IMG/VR virus record: IMGVR_UViG_3300046820_000758
Location: 1 to 28,750 of that record
DNA length: 28,750 nucleotides
Source: a virus
Strand: one strand, 5' to 3'
Numbering within the stretch: the first letter of the stretch is position 1; every line of letters starts with the position of its first letter. The position numbers were made by a program, and so were the translations under genes. Under the pieces are notes generated by a model, which did not search any database, was not told the origin of the DNA, and worked only from the letters and a program-made list of their open reading frames with translations. Of the stretch, positions 18,281 to 25,192 are shown piece by piece.

Positions 18281-18296
18281 TATGTTTTTCTTTACC

Positions 18297-18304
18297 TATA
18301 AATA
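18297..18304 (-). promoter_or_regulatory. Candidate late promoter octamer TATTTATA (1604-aa gene)
   Basis: The minus strand reads CCTATTTATAGG, followed by TAAAG, 16 bases before the ATG. The octamer is embedded in a short dyad, ACCTAT-AA-ATAGGT, on the plus strand. The 41-base gap from the tape-measure stop... start region holds nothing else recognisable. Confidence 0.5.
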
Positions 18305-18321
18305 GGTGTTATATTAAAAAT

Positions 18322-20217
18322 TTATTGGGGTACCGAGGTGTAAGAATCCCAAGAATCAAAAAACTTACCAGCCATATCAGGATTTTTCATAATGAGTCTT
18401 GTAAATTCATCTCCACTAACATCAGTAGTAACTTTAAGATTTACATTTTTTTGTCCTGATTGGTTGTTCGATGTTTGTGTCTTAGCCTTTTCAGCCTCTT
18501 CTTTAGCCTTTCTTTCCGCTTCAGCGACGGGAATAGTTTTTTGTGGTTCAGTTTGACTTTGTGCTTTTTTTCTACCTTCCACATTTGTAACGTCATTAAT
18601 CGTACTTGTAACTGCATTACCTAAACTATTAATTCCTTCAGCAGCCGCTTTACTCGCTTCTCTTGATTTTTTTGCAACTTCCATTGGGTCGAAGCCTAAC
18701 GCATCCACCACCGCTTTACCACTCTTCCCCATTTGAAGTCTCGCAGCCGCAGCAATAAAGTTTACATCTCTATTGATGTTTTCAACCAACCCAACTTGTT
18801 GTGTTGCGATGTCTTCCATTGACATCTTCTTAAATTGTTCCCTATATGTTAATAATGTTTCTTTTTGTTTTTCTGATAGTGATTCCAACGCTACAGTTGT
18901 TCCACCCATTGCCTCTTGTAAGTTTTTAGGAACCTCAATAACCATCTTACCATCTTTCATTTGAGCAAGATTGGTTAAGAACTCTTTATCTTCGTCATTA
19001 TTAAATGTTAAACCAGCAGCCATTAAATCTGCCGCTGCTGATGACCTTTGAGCAGCTTGTACTGAAAGTTTTGTTAATTCTGAATAAGAAATACCCAACT
19101 CTTTAGCCATCGCCTGTGCTTTTCTTAAGTTAGCACCTGTTACTTCAAATCTTCCTTGTTCGCTATTGTATGTGGCTAACGATTCTGCTGCCCCGATTAA
19201 TGCGTCTTGTAAATCTTCAACGTTATTTGTTGAATCATACATCATTTTAATTGGGTCACTGAAACTACCCATTGCACCACCAATAGCTTGAAGACCTGCC
19301 GCCATTGATAATGCGTTTTCAGGGTCCATAACTTTTTCTGCAAGTGTATAAACACTTTGCATATCCATCTTTAATTGTTGTGCTTTTTGAACCATACTAT
19401 TAAGTCCTTGAACACCGTTCTTAAAACCATACTGATTTAACTTGTCAATATTCTGAACTAAAGTCGCTGTAGTTGTTTTTGAATTTAAACCGAGTTCTAA
19501 TGAACCTTTACCGGCTTGTGCAATTGCTTTCATTGCATCGTTCGCACCCAATGAAACATCTTGAAACGCTTTTACAGCGTCAGCGGTGTCATCTAATCTA
19601 TTAAAAAAGACTCTACCTGTTTCGGTCATACTATTGATAGTCTCACTATTAACAAGTCTAAATGTTCCGGCGTTATCAATTAGTCGAACCATTGTTTGTT
19701 CTAATTCACTAAATGAATATCCTAATCTAACCGCATTTGGATATGCGTCCGTAATCTCACCTCTGAAATCTTCAGAAAGTTGACCGGTCATACCAAGTTT
19801 GGTATTAATTTCAGAATGTAAAGATGATTGTTGTTCTAATACGGTATAAATCGAATTTTGGATACCCTTACCGACATTTTCTACCATTTGACTAAAGGTA
19901 TTCAACTTACCTGTAGATTTATCAATGGCAACCTCGTATAGACCTTTTATACCAATGTTTTCACCCGCAGTTTGTTGTGAGTTTTTTAAACTTGCGGCAT
20001 CAATTGCGTTACCTATAAATTGTCCCGTATTGTCCATACCTGAACCTGTTGGGGTTGTAGTATCTGCGGATTTGGGGTTTGAGCTATCGTATAATCGACC
20101 AATATCAGATTCAGATGCGGTATCATCAATGGCTCTGTAAGCCTTAATGAAACCACTTCTGTCTCCTTTGTACCTGTTAAGTAAATTGTTTAAATCTTTT
20201 GCGGTTACATTAGCCAT
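18322..20217 (-). CDS. Tail tape-measure protein (probable)
   Basis: This 631-aa protein is rich in Ala, helical throughout and low in aromatic residues. It contains the Gly/Ala-rich amphipathic segments typical of tape measures (AAGLQAIGGAMGSFSDP, AAAEGINSLGNAVTSTINDV) and a K/E/A-rich stretch near the C-terminus (about 550-590) ending in a small basic/hydrophobic domain. T4 gp29, the tape measure of a contractile tail, is 590 aa. With the usual rule of about 0.15 nm per residue, this one would set a tail near 95 nm. Placement is diagnostic: it follows the tube gene and the chaperone-like gene with its out-of-frame extension, and precedes baseplate genes. No transmembrane or lysozyme domain is seen. 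The ATG at 20215-20217 has TATTTATA 19 bases upstream. Confidence 0.75.
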   Translation of the reverse strand: MANVTAKDLNNLLNRYKGDRSGFIKAYRAIDDTASESDIGRLYDSSNPKSADTTTPTGSGMDNTGQFIGNAIDAASLKNSQQTAGENIGIKGLYEVAIDKSTGKLNTFSQMVENVGKGIQNSIYTVLEQQSSLHSEINTKLGMTGQLSEDFRGEITDAYPNAVRLGYSFSELEQTMVRLIDNAGTFRLVNSETINSMTETGRVFFNRLDDTADAVKAFQDVSLGANDAMKAIAQAGKGSLELGLNSKTTTATLVQNIDKLNQYGFKNGVQGLNSMVQKAQQLKMDMQSVYTLAEKVMDPENALSMAAGLQAIGGAMGSFSDPIKMMYDSTNNVEDLQDALIGAAESLATYNSEQGRFEVTGANLRKAQAMAKELGISYSELTKLSVQAAQRSSAAADLMAAGLTFNNDEDKEFLTNLAQMKDGKMVIEVPKNLQEAMGGTTVALESLSEKQKETLLTYREQFKKMSMEDIATQQVGLVENINRDVNFIAAAARLQMGKSGKAVVDALGFDPMEVAKKSREASKAAAEGINSLGNAVTSTINDVTNVEGRKKAQSQTEPQKTIPVAEAERKAKEEAEKAKTQTSNNQSGQKNVNLKVTTDVSGDEFTRLIMKNPDMAGKFFDSWDSYTSVPQ

Positions 20218-20222
20218 TTATG

Positions 20223-20244
20223 TATAAATCTTTCTATATAAATA
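20223..20244 (-). promoter_or_regulatory. Candidate late promoter octamers ahead of the tape-measure gene
   Basis: The minus strand reads TATTTATA at 20244-20237, followed by TAGAAAG, and the near copy GATTTATA at 20230-20223. They lie 19 and 5 bases before the ATG. The first begins three bases after the stop of the frameshift extension. Confidence 0.45.
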
Positions 20245-20246
20245 GA

Positions 20247-20399
20247 TTAATTACTAGATTCCATTTCGAGAATGTAATTAATATAATATCTTCGAACATA
20301 AACCGGCATTGAGATTAAATCAGAGTAAGAAAACCCTCGTTTAACTAAAAATAGAATCTCGTCTAATTGTCCTTTCTTATAATCCGTAGAAAGGGCGAA
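20247..20399 (-). CDS. Out-of-frame (+1) extension of the gp26-like gene
   Basis: In the +1 frame the sequence stays open past the gp26-like stop, from 20399 to a TAA at 20247-20249. It encodes ALSTDYKKGQLDEILFLV, then KRGFSYSDLISMPVYVRRYY, then INYILEMESSN. This reads like a genuine tail-chaperone C-terminus, with a helical, Tyr-rich S-x-x-x-L-x-x-M-P-x-x-x-R-R-Y-Y pattern. Before its internal ATG, which would give only 20 residues, the part after the gp26-like stop has no ATG, GTG or TTG. It is therefore most simply reached by a ribosomal +1 shift at the T6 run, giving a 292-aa fusion: 243 residues from the gp26-like frame plus 49. A base-call error in the T6 run is the alternative. Confidence 0.65.
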   Translation of the reverse strand, partial: FALSTDYKKGQLDEILFLVKRGFSYSDLISMPVYVRRYYINYILEMESSN

Positions 20400-21126
20400 A
20401 AAACTCCACCCCGAAGCCGATTTCAACTTCGACTGTCTCTCCTGACGGGGTTGTAATATGTTGTACTAAATCTAAACTTGGTTTATTTTCTAAAATGTAT
20501 TTACGGAAATCTTGAGAATCTTTGATTGGCATTCTCTCAATAAAATTTCTAATTTGTAATTGGTCTTTAATTCCACCAACAGACTTAATCATCATTTCTA
20601 ATTGTCTTGTTATAACCGGCGCAACTCCTAAACCATTCCAACTATCTTTAATTTTATCAATCTCCTCTTGTTGTTTTTGCGTTAAGAACTTAAATGTGAT
20701 ATCTGTTTTACTTTTTTCCAAATAAAACTTAAACTCACCATTACTATCTTCCTCTAATTTAAAGTCTCTTAGTTTAACTTGTGATAAATCAGCAATGTGA
20801 TTGAATCTTTCTCCCGTTTTAGGGTCGGTTACTAACATCTTATAATCAGAACCAAAAGCTGTGTTTCTTAAAAACAAAAGAATCGCTTGTCTATCTTCTT
20901 CAACTAAATCATCAGTTGAGATGTCTTTATCTAAAACTTTTCTTTTTAGTAGTTCATTAACAACACCATTAGATTGTACTAAATTTGGTGATGCTAAAAT
21001 ATTTTCATCAGATGCAGTTAGATATGCAATTCTTAATGATTTTTTCTTTGTTGAATAGTGAATACCTCTACTAGGTAACTCAACAACGTCGTACGCAATC
21101 GTGGGGTCAACTTTAAATTCTTCCAT
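20377..21126 (-). CDS. gp26-like baseplate hub / tail-assembly-chaperone protein
   Basis: This 249-aa protein has the N-terminal ELPSRGIHY motif (from residue 17) followed by a strand-rich SLRIAYLTASDEN segment. That is the pattern of T4 gp26-type baseplate proteins: L-P-S-x-G, then a short region ending in E-N-I-L. The rest is mixed alpha/beta and ends VEIGFGVEFFRPFYGL. Gene order tube, this gene, tape measure is the position held by tail-assembly chaperones in many tailed phages. Such genes often make a second, frameshifted product, and here a +1 open frame continues past the stop. The ATG at 21124-21126 follows a palindrome and a terminator, so this gene begins a new transcription unit. 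It lacks the TATTTATA octamer seen before other structural units. Confidence 0.8.
   Translation of the reverse strand: MEEFKVDPTIAYDVVELPSRGIHYSTKKKSLRIAYLTASDENILASPNLVQSNGVVNELLKRKVLDKDISTDDLVEEDRQAILLFLRNTAFGSDYKMLVTDPKTGERFNHIADLSQVKLRDFKLEEDSNGEFKFYLEKSKTDITFKFLTQKQQEEIDKIKDSWNGLGVAPVITRQLEMMIKSVGGIKDQLQIRNFIERMPIKDSQDFRKYILENKPSLDLVQHITTPSGETVEVEIGFGVEFFRPFYGL
20395..20403 (-). other. Candidate +1 frameshift site UUU UUU CGC
   Basis: In frame 0 the codons are TTT (20403-20401), TTT (20400-20398) and CGC (20397-20395), eight codons before the TAA. tRNA-Phe on the second UUU can re-pair with UUC after slipping forward one base, with a probably slow CGC arginine codon in the A site. The motif resembles the UUU CGU site of influenza PA-X. 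Confidence 0.55.
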
Positions 21127-21136
21127 ACCATAAATT

Positions 21137-21151
21137 TATACTATAAGTATA
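21137..21151. promoter_or_regulatory. Palindrome TATACT-ATA-AGTATA, candidate operator
   Basis: The arms are the same TATACT / AGTATA as in the palindrome before the gp32-like gene, here 10 bases before the gp26-like ATG and after a terminator. On the minus strand TTTA, 19 bases, TAAATTTA (21161 to 21131) is a weak match to a Bacteroidota promoter and overlaps it. Confidence 0.4.
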
Positions 21152-21170
21152 AAAAAGTAAAGTTTATATG

Positions 21171-21201
21171 AAAAAAATAAAGGTCCCTTTTGAGGACCTT
21201 T
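21171..21201 (-). terminator. Intrinsic terminator after the tail tube gene
   Basis: On the minus strand AAAGGTCC, a 7-base loop and GGACCTTT form a perfect 8-bp stem (plus-strand arms 21179-21186 and 21194-21201), followed by ATTTTTTT. It begins 28 bases after the tube stop codon, so the tube can be made as a monocistronic message. Confidence 0.9.
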
Positions 21202-21228
21202 AAGACAGATTTTATGTTTATTAAAATA

Positions 21229-21717
21229 TTAGTATACAAGGATACATCTATCCATTCTCAATGTTGCACTGATATCAGCTAACGCATCTTGGCTATAATC
21301 CAATGTACCAAAATCCAAACCTGATAAGAATGTACCTTGAAGAATCCATTTTTCAACCACAACACCTGTTGGGTCTAACATTTCAAGTTCAATATCTTTT
21401 TTATATCCAGCTGCATATCCCATACGACCTGTTACAGATTCTGCGTGTAAACGGAACCACTCCATTAATGCTTGTGCAGCTGAAGGACCAATCGGGTCTT
21501 TAAATTTAACTGAAATTGATTCCCACTTAAATCTACCTGCAACATATGTTGAAGTATTCAAAAAAGGAATTTCTGTTTCAGCGATAGTTGCTTTAGGTCT
21601 TGAAGCCGATGTTACGTACCATTCGTTGATACCCAATGAAGATGGGAATCTTAGGATAAATCGGTTCTGTCTTTTCGGTTCGTAAGGAACCGGCATTTTC
21701 ATTAATAAATCTGCCAT
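21229..21717 (-). CDS. Tail tube protein, gp19-like
   Basis: This 162-aa protein is nearly the exact length of T4 gp19 (163 aa) and has the same plan. It has a start with conserved PYEPKRQNRFILRFPSSLG, a beta-rich middle with a W-x-S-I-S-V-K-F-K-D-P strand pair (about 65-75), the helix AAQALMEWFRLHAES (about 80-95), and a C-terminal strand region ending ATLRMDRCILVY. gp19 stacks as hexameric rings to form the inner tube, through which DNA passes. It stands alone between a 348-base non-coding leader region and its own terminator, as expected for one of the most abundant tail proteins. The ATG at 21715-21717 is preceded by ACAAATAGACA without a Shine-Dalgarno sequence. A TATTTATA octamer lies 34 bases upstream. 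Confidence 0.92.
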   Translation of the reverse strand: MADLLMKMPVPYEPKRQNRFILRFPSSLGINEWYVTSASRPKATIAETEIPFLNTSTYVAGRFKWESISVKFKDPIGPSAAQALMEWFRLHAESVTGRMGYAAGYKKDIELEMLDPTGVVVEKWILQGTFLSGLDFGTLDYSQDALADISATLRMDRCILVY

Positions 21718-22015
21718 TGTCTATTTGTTAAGTTTTAAATTATTACTTTCCTATAAATATGTGCTATTTGGAAAATAGTTTTTTTTCGTTTATTTATTGT
21801 GAGAAGCTTGATTTTCTCATTTTTTTTCTTTATTTTTTCTCTAGGCTCCAGTATAACAATAGAATACACCAGAATAATAACTAGATTAATTAATAATATA
21901 TAATAAATACTAGTATATCTGGTTCCAGAATACTGGGTAAATTATAAAAATATTAGTTTTATAAAATTTGGTTCCCCGTGGAACATTTTCAATTTCACCA
22001 TAATGGTGTCTATAT
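21718..22015. other. Structured AT-rich non-coding region between sheath terminator and tube gene
   Basis: I find no open frame or tRNA here. From the tube side it holds TATTTATA (21752-21759), an adjoining dyad CTATTT-GGA-AAATAG (21764-21778), and a plus-strand terminator-like hairpin TGAGAA-N8-TTCTCA followed by eight T (21800-21827). Three CCAG-[AT]ATA words occur (21848, 21869, 21925), the last forming CCAG-AATA-CTGG. Further hairpins are GTTCC-CCGT-GGAAC (21971-21984) and CACCAT-A-ATGGTG (21996-22008). It could hold a small RNA, a long regulated leader or protein-binding sites. Confidence 0.5.
21752..21759 (-). promoter_or_regulatory. Candidate late promoter octamer TATTTATA (tail tube gene)
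   Basis: The minus strand reads TATTTATAGG then AAAGTAATAA, 34 bases before the tube ATG. The downstream AAGTAATAA and a following AATTTAA also occur after the sheath octamer, so the two major tail genes share a similar leader. Confidence 0.5.
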
Positions 22016-22047
22016 AAAAAAAGGGGTCCTTTCGGAACCCCTTTTTT
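22016..22047 (-). terminator. Strong intrinsic terminator after the sheath gene
   Basis: The stem pairs GGGGTCC with GGAACCCC (22023-22029 and 22034-22041) with one bulged A and a TTTC loop. It is extended by a flanking A-run and T-run that also pair. On the minus strand it ends in a run of T, 19 bases after the sheath stop. The symmetric T-runs would let it work in both directions. Confidence 0.9.
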
Positions 22048-22065
22048 ATTTTATCTCCTTTTAGA

Positions 22066-24906
22066 TTAGATATTCTCAAATGATGCTCCTGTTGGAGTAA
22101 TGATGAATTCTACATCAATAAATTCAAGAGAACGAGTTGGTTTGATGTAAATCTTACCTCTCAATGTGTTAGCATCGATGTCCTCAGGGTCACTAGATAC
22201 TGTTACACGGAAGTCGTAAAGACCTCTTTCTTTCTTTATTGATTCAAGAATTGGGTTAACCAATCTCAAGAATTCTTGTCTTACTTGTTCATCGTTTTGT
22301 TCAAACAATAATCTAACAGCAACTGCAGAAATTAATTTTCTTGCTCTTAATAACAATCTTCTTACGTTGATTCTATCAAGTGCAGATTCTCTAACTTGTA
22401 ACGTTTTGTTACCCCAGATAATAGTACCTGTATCAGAGAATGTTGCGATTGGGTTGATTCTTGCTTTGTAAAGTGAATCTCTTTCGTCAAGAGTTAACTT
22501 TTTAAACGCTTTAATTGAATTAACCAAACCTCTTGAATAACCTGCTACCGCGAACCAAGGATAAGATACGTTATCAGTCAACGCGATGTTTCTTACAACT
22601 TCACCTGTTGGTGGTAAGTACAATTGAGTTGAGTTATCGTTATCTCTAACTTGAATCCAAGGCCAATATGTTGCAGAATAGTTACTATCCAAATTAGCTC
22701 CATCCAATAAATCAGTAATCTCATCAGCAGTTGATACGTTTGGTGAGTTAATGATGTAAAGTGAATCCGCTCTATCATTCTCAATAATATCAATTGTTTG
22801 AGTTACTAATGAATTGTGGTCATCAAAGTTGATACCTGGTGTTGCAAATATGTTAATATCTACAGCTTCAGGGTTTGAGTATGTTTCGATACCTTTTAAG
22901 TATGCGTAGTAATCAGAGTTACCTACTGTTGTACTGAATACACCACTGTTAGTTGTGTGTCCTGATACGTAAGTTCTTTTACCGAAAACATATCCATCAC
23001 CATTTGTTCTACTACTTCTGTAGATATCCCAACCATCAAATCCACCACATACTGCAAATGTGAATTTACGGAATGATATAGTGTCTAATTTTCCTTTATT
23101 AGAACCTTCTAAGTCGTAAGGTGTACAATCGAAAGCTTTACCTGTAATAGTATTACCTGTGATTGCAGATGCGTTTGTTGACAAGTGGAAACCTACGGTT
23201 ACCGCGTCAGGTGCTACACCTTTATATTTTAATAAATCACTATCAAATCCAATTTGAGATGAAAGACCTAAAGAAACTTTCTTTGGTTTATCACCTTGAG
23301 CCGATAATGTTGGTTCACCCGTTAATGAGAAAGAACCTGTTTCATCACCCGCTTCAAAGAATTGTGTTTTATATTTTACAGCTCCTAACACAGATGTTGA
23401 GTTTGCTAAGTTGTCTGCAACGAATCCTTTGAAACCTGCAGGAATTGCATCTTCAGGATGTTCGTCAGCCATAACTAACATAATGTATTTTGAACGTAAT
23501 TCATATTCACCATCTTGAGTACCTACTTTTCTACCAACATAACCTGGTAACGATGAATTCATAGTACATCTTGTGAATTTCTCCAAAACAACCATATTAT
23601 CATCACTATCATTAAAGTCACGAACAAGTATATCAAACTCACCTGTATCTAAGTCGATGTTAAGAAGAGTAATTTTTACTTGGTAGTTTGCCGCGTTACC
23701 GTCAGAAACTGTGAACACTTGGAAAAGGTCTGAAACTTTACCACCTCGTACTTCAGAAACAACCATTGGTGATGCTGGAGTATCCCACTCACCAACGAAA
23801 TCGTTACCAACTGTATGGTAAACTTCACTTAGACTTAAACCAAGGATTAAACCTTGTTCATATAATGTTTTAATTAAAGTTGGATAAACTTCGTGTACAT
23901 AAACAGGAATTTCATCACGTTTTTTATCAAACACATCTAAACCAATTACTTTGGTGATGTATTTTGATGACGTAGTATCTAAAGAACAAGTAAATTCTTT
24001 TGCTCCACTTGTAGAACCTGTTACATTAATTGTAAATTCTCCTAATGGATTTGTTGTTAATGTATCAGATGTAACTATAAATGCAGAATTTGAAGTTACT
24101 TCTAAATTTAAAGAATCTGTAGTGTATCCACCTCTTGGTCTTAGTGCTGCAACAGTGATGTCACCATAGTCATTACTTGTTGTACCTGTGTAATTGTATC
24201 TTGTAACTACGAAAGTTGAACTCGCTCCTGAATAGTGGAACAAATATGAATATAATCCATTAACGTTTCCACCACTTGTAGTGTAGAAATTGTTGTACCA
24301 ATTCTGATTTGTATATTCACCTAATGGACTAGGTAATTGAGTTCCTGTTTCTGCAGCAATAGCAGCTTCAGGAACCACACCGATTGTAAACCAATCGTTA
24401 TTTGAATATGTTGCTCCATCAAGGATAAAATCAGTTACACTATCACCTGTAGATGCAGTTTTACCTGATAACGCTCCGTAGAATGTACTTCCTGTAATTC
24501 CGTTTACTGTTGGTACCAATGTACCTGAAGTTGAAACAGGGGTTTCGGTAGAATTCCAAGAGATACCTGCAATTGTTTTGATACCGAATGTTTTATTAGG
24601 TTTGAAACCTGTTAAACCAAGTACTCTTGTTACGAATAATTGGTTAGATTCTTGTAAATACGCTTTTGCCACATATGCCAATTCGTACTTTGGGTTACCG
24701 TTACCGTATTTTTCAGGTGAGGTAGTACCAAAGTAAGTTTTGAATTCATCAAAATCTGTAATCAATACGGGTTCGAAAGCTGGACCTTTTAAAGTTTCAC
24801 CTGCTAAACCTAATGTTGTTACTCCGACACTTTGTGCAACAAATGTTAAGTCTTTCTCTGATGTGTAGACACCCGGAGAAACGAATACTTTGTTTGAATT
24901 TGCCAT
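22066..24906 (-). CDS. Tail sheath protein, gp18-like, enlarged
   Basis: The 946-aa protein begins with the canonical sheath opening FVSPGVYTSEKDLT and a VGVTTLGLAGETLKGPA segment. It closes with the conserved C-terminal handshake region: YPWFAVAGYSRG, IIWGNKTLQ, RINVRRLLLRARKLISAVA, EQNDEQVRQEF, DFRVTVS and a final strand (FIDVEFIITPTGASFE). T4 gp18 is 659 aa. The excess lies mainly between residues about 110 and 480, where Thr/Ser/Gly-rich, beta-type sequence (GSTSGAKEFTCSLDTT, NFYTTSGGNVNGLYSY) is inserted around an ALRPRGGYTTDSL core strand. These are probably surface domains on the outside of the sheath. The sheath contracts to drive the tube into the host. It has a 37-base leader after a TATTTATT octamer and its own terminator. 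Confidence 0.93.
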   Translation of the reverse strand: MANSNKVFVSPGVYTSEKDLTFVAQSVGVTTLGLAGETLKGPAFEPVLITDFDEFKTYFGTTSPEKYGNGNPKYELAYVAKAYLQESNQLFVTRVLGLTGFKPNKTFGIKTIAGISWNSTETPVSTSGTLVPTVNGITGSTFYGALSGKTASTGDSVTDFILDGATYSNNDWFTIGVVPEAAIAAETGTQLPSPLGEYTNQNWYNNFYTTSGGNVNGLYSYLFHYSGASSTFVVTRYNYTGTTSNDYGDITVAALRPRGGYTTDSLNLEVTSNSAFIVTSDTLTTNPLGEFTINVTGSTSGAKEFTCSLDTTSSKYITKVIGLDVFDKKRDEIPVYVHEVYPTLIKTLYEQGLILGLSLSEVYHTVGNDFVGEWDTPASPMVVSEVRGGKVSDLFQVFTVSDGNAANYQVKITLLNIDLDTGEFDILVRDFNDSDDNMVVLEKFTRCTMNSSLPGYVGRKVGTQDGEYELRSKYIMLVMADEHPEDAIPAGFKGFVADNLANSTSVLGAVKYKTQFFEAGDETGSFSLTGEPTLSAQGDKPKKVSLGLSSQIGFDSDLLKYKGVAPDAVTVGFHLSTNASAITGNTITGKAFDCTPYDLEGSNKGKLDTISFRKFTFAVCGGFDGWDIYRSSRTNGDGYVFGKRTYVSGHTTNSGVFSTTVGNSDYYAYLKGIETYSNPEAVDINIFATPGINFDDHNSLVTQTIDIIENDRADSLYIINSPNVSTADEITDLLDGANLDSNYSATYWPWIQVRDNDNSTQLYLPPTGEVVRNIALTDNVSYPWFAVAGYSRGLVNSIKAFKKLTLDERDSLYKARINPIATFSDTGTIIWGNKTLQVRESALDRINVRRLLLRARKLISAVAVRLLFEQNDEQVRQEFLRLVNPILESIKKERGLYDFRVTVSSDPEDIDANTLRGKIYIKPTRSLEFIDVEFIITPTGASFENI

Positions 24907-24944
24907 CGATTGTTGTTTGGTTAAATTATTTTTATTACTTATTC

Positions 24945-24972
24945 AATAAATATCTTTGTTTTTAGCAAAGAT
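24945..24972 (-). promoter_or_regulatory. Candidate late promoter TATTTATT with adjoining dyad (sheath gene)
   Basis: The minus strand reads TATTTATT (24952-24945), 38 bases before the sheath ATG, followed by GAATAAGTAATAA. Immediately upstream is a perfect 7-bp inverted repeat, ATCTTTG-N7-CAAAGAT (24952-24972). This resembles the tube gene, where a small dyad also adjoins the octamer. Confidence 0.45.
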
Positions 24973-25012
24973 TTCGGTACTTTTCTTAAAAAAGATAGTT
25001 AATTATTTTTTT

Positions 25013-25028
25013 AGATATATATTTATCT
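25013..25028 (+). promoter_or_regulatory. Palindrome AGATATATATTTATCT before the ribbon-helix-helix gene
   Basis: Seven of eight base pairs of this 16-base dyad match, five bases before the ATG at 25034. It contains TATTTATC (25020-25027) in the sense direction of this plus-strand gene. It could be a promoter element, an autoregulatory operator, or both. Confidence 0.4.
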
Positions 25029-25033
25029 TTACT

Positions 25034-25192
25034 ATGGAAAACAAGAGTAAAAACGTAAAAATTAGTGAGAAACACCACGAAATGTTAAAAACCCATTGTG
25101 ATAAAAATGGGTTAAAAATTTACAAAGTTTTAGAAAAGTGGATTGAAGACTATTGTAAACCCAAGAAAAAAGACATATACGGGGAATCTTAG
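25034..25192 (+). CDS. Small ribbon-helix-helix type DNA-binding protein (probable)
   Basis: This 52-aa protein fits the Arc/CopG pattern. It has a short basic strand (KNVKI, 6-10), then SEKHHEMLKTHCDKNG as helix A and turn, and LKIYKVLEKWIEDYC as helix B, ending in a lysine-rich tail. Such proteins bind palindromes as dimers and usually regulate their own or neighbouring promoters. I start it at the ATG at 25034; the frame is open upstream to a TTG at 24956 but that would add a hydrophobic unlikely N-terminus through the promoter region. It is one of only two plus-strand genes. Its TAG overlaps the stop of the convergent gp15-like gene by three to four bases, and it sits between that gene and the sheath. 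A regulator of late genes is an attractive but unproven role. Confidence 0.65.
   Translation: MENKSKNVKISEKHHEMLKTHCDKNGLKIYKVLEKWIEDYCKPKKKDIYGES

Noticed and set aside
18295-18306. ACCTAT-AA-ATAGGT as a separate operator
   Set aside because: The dyad is mainly the near-self-complementary octamer plus flanks; it was kept within the promoter call rather than reported as a distinct site.
21840-22010. Possible tRNA in the non-coding region
   Set aside because: Hairpins are present but there is no cloverleaf, no TTCGA-type T-loop in the right context and no acceptor stem of seven pairs that I can find.
24956-25033. Longer N-terminus of the ribbon-helix-helix protein from a TTG at 24956
   Set aside because: It adds a hydrophobic stretch unlike the family and reads through the dyad and the sheath promoter region.
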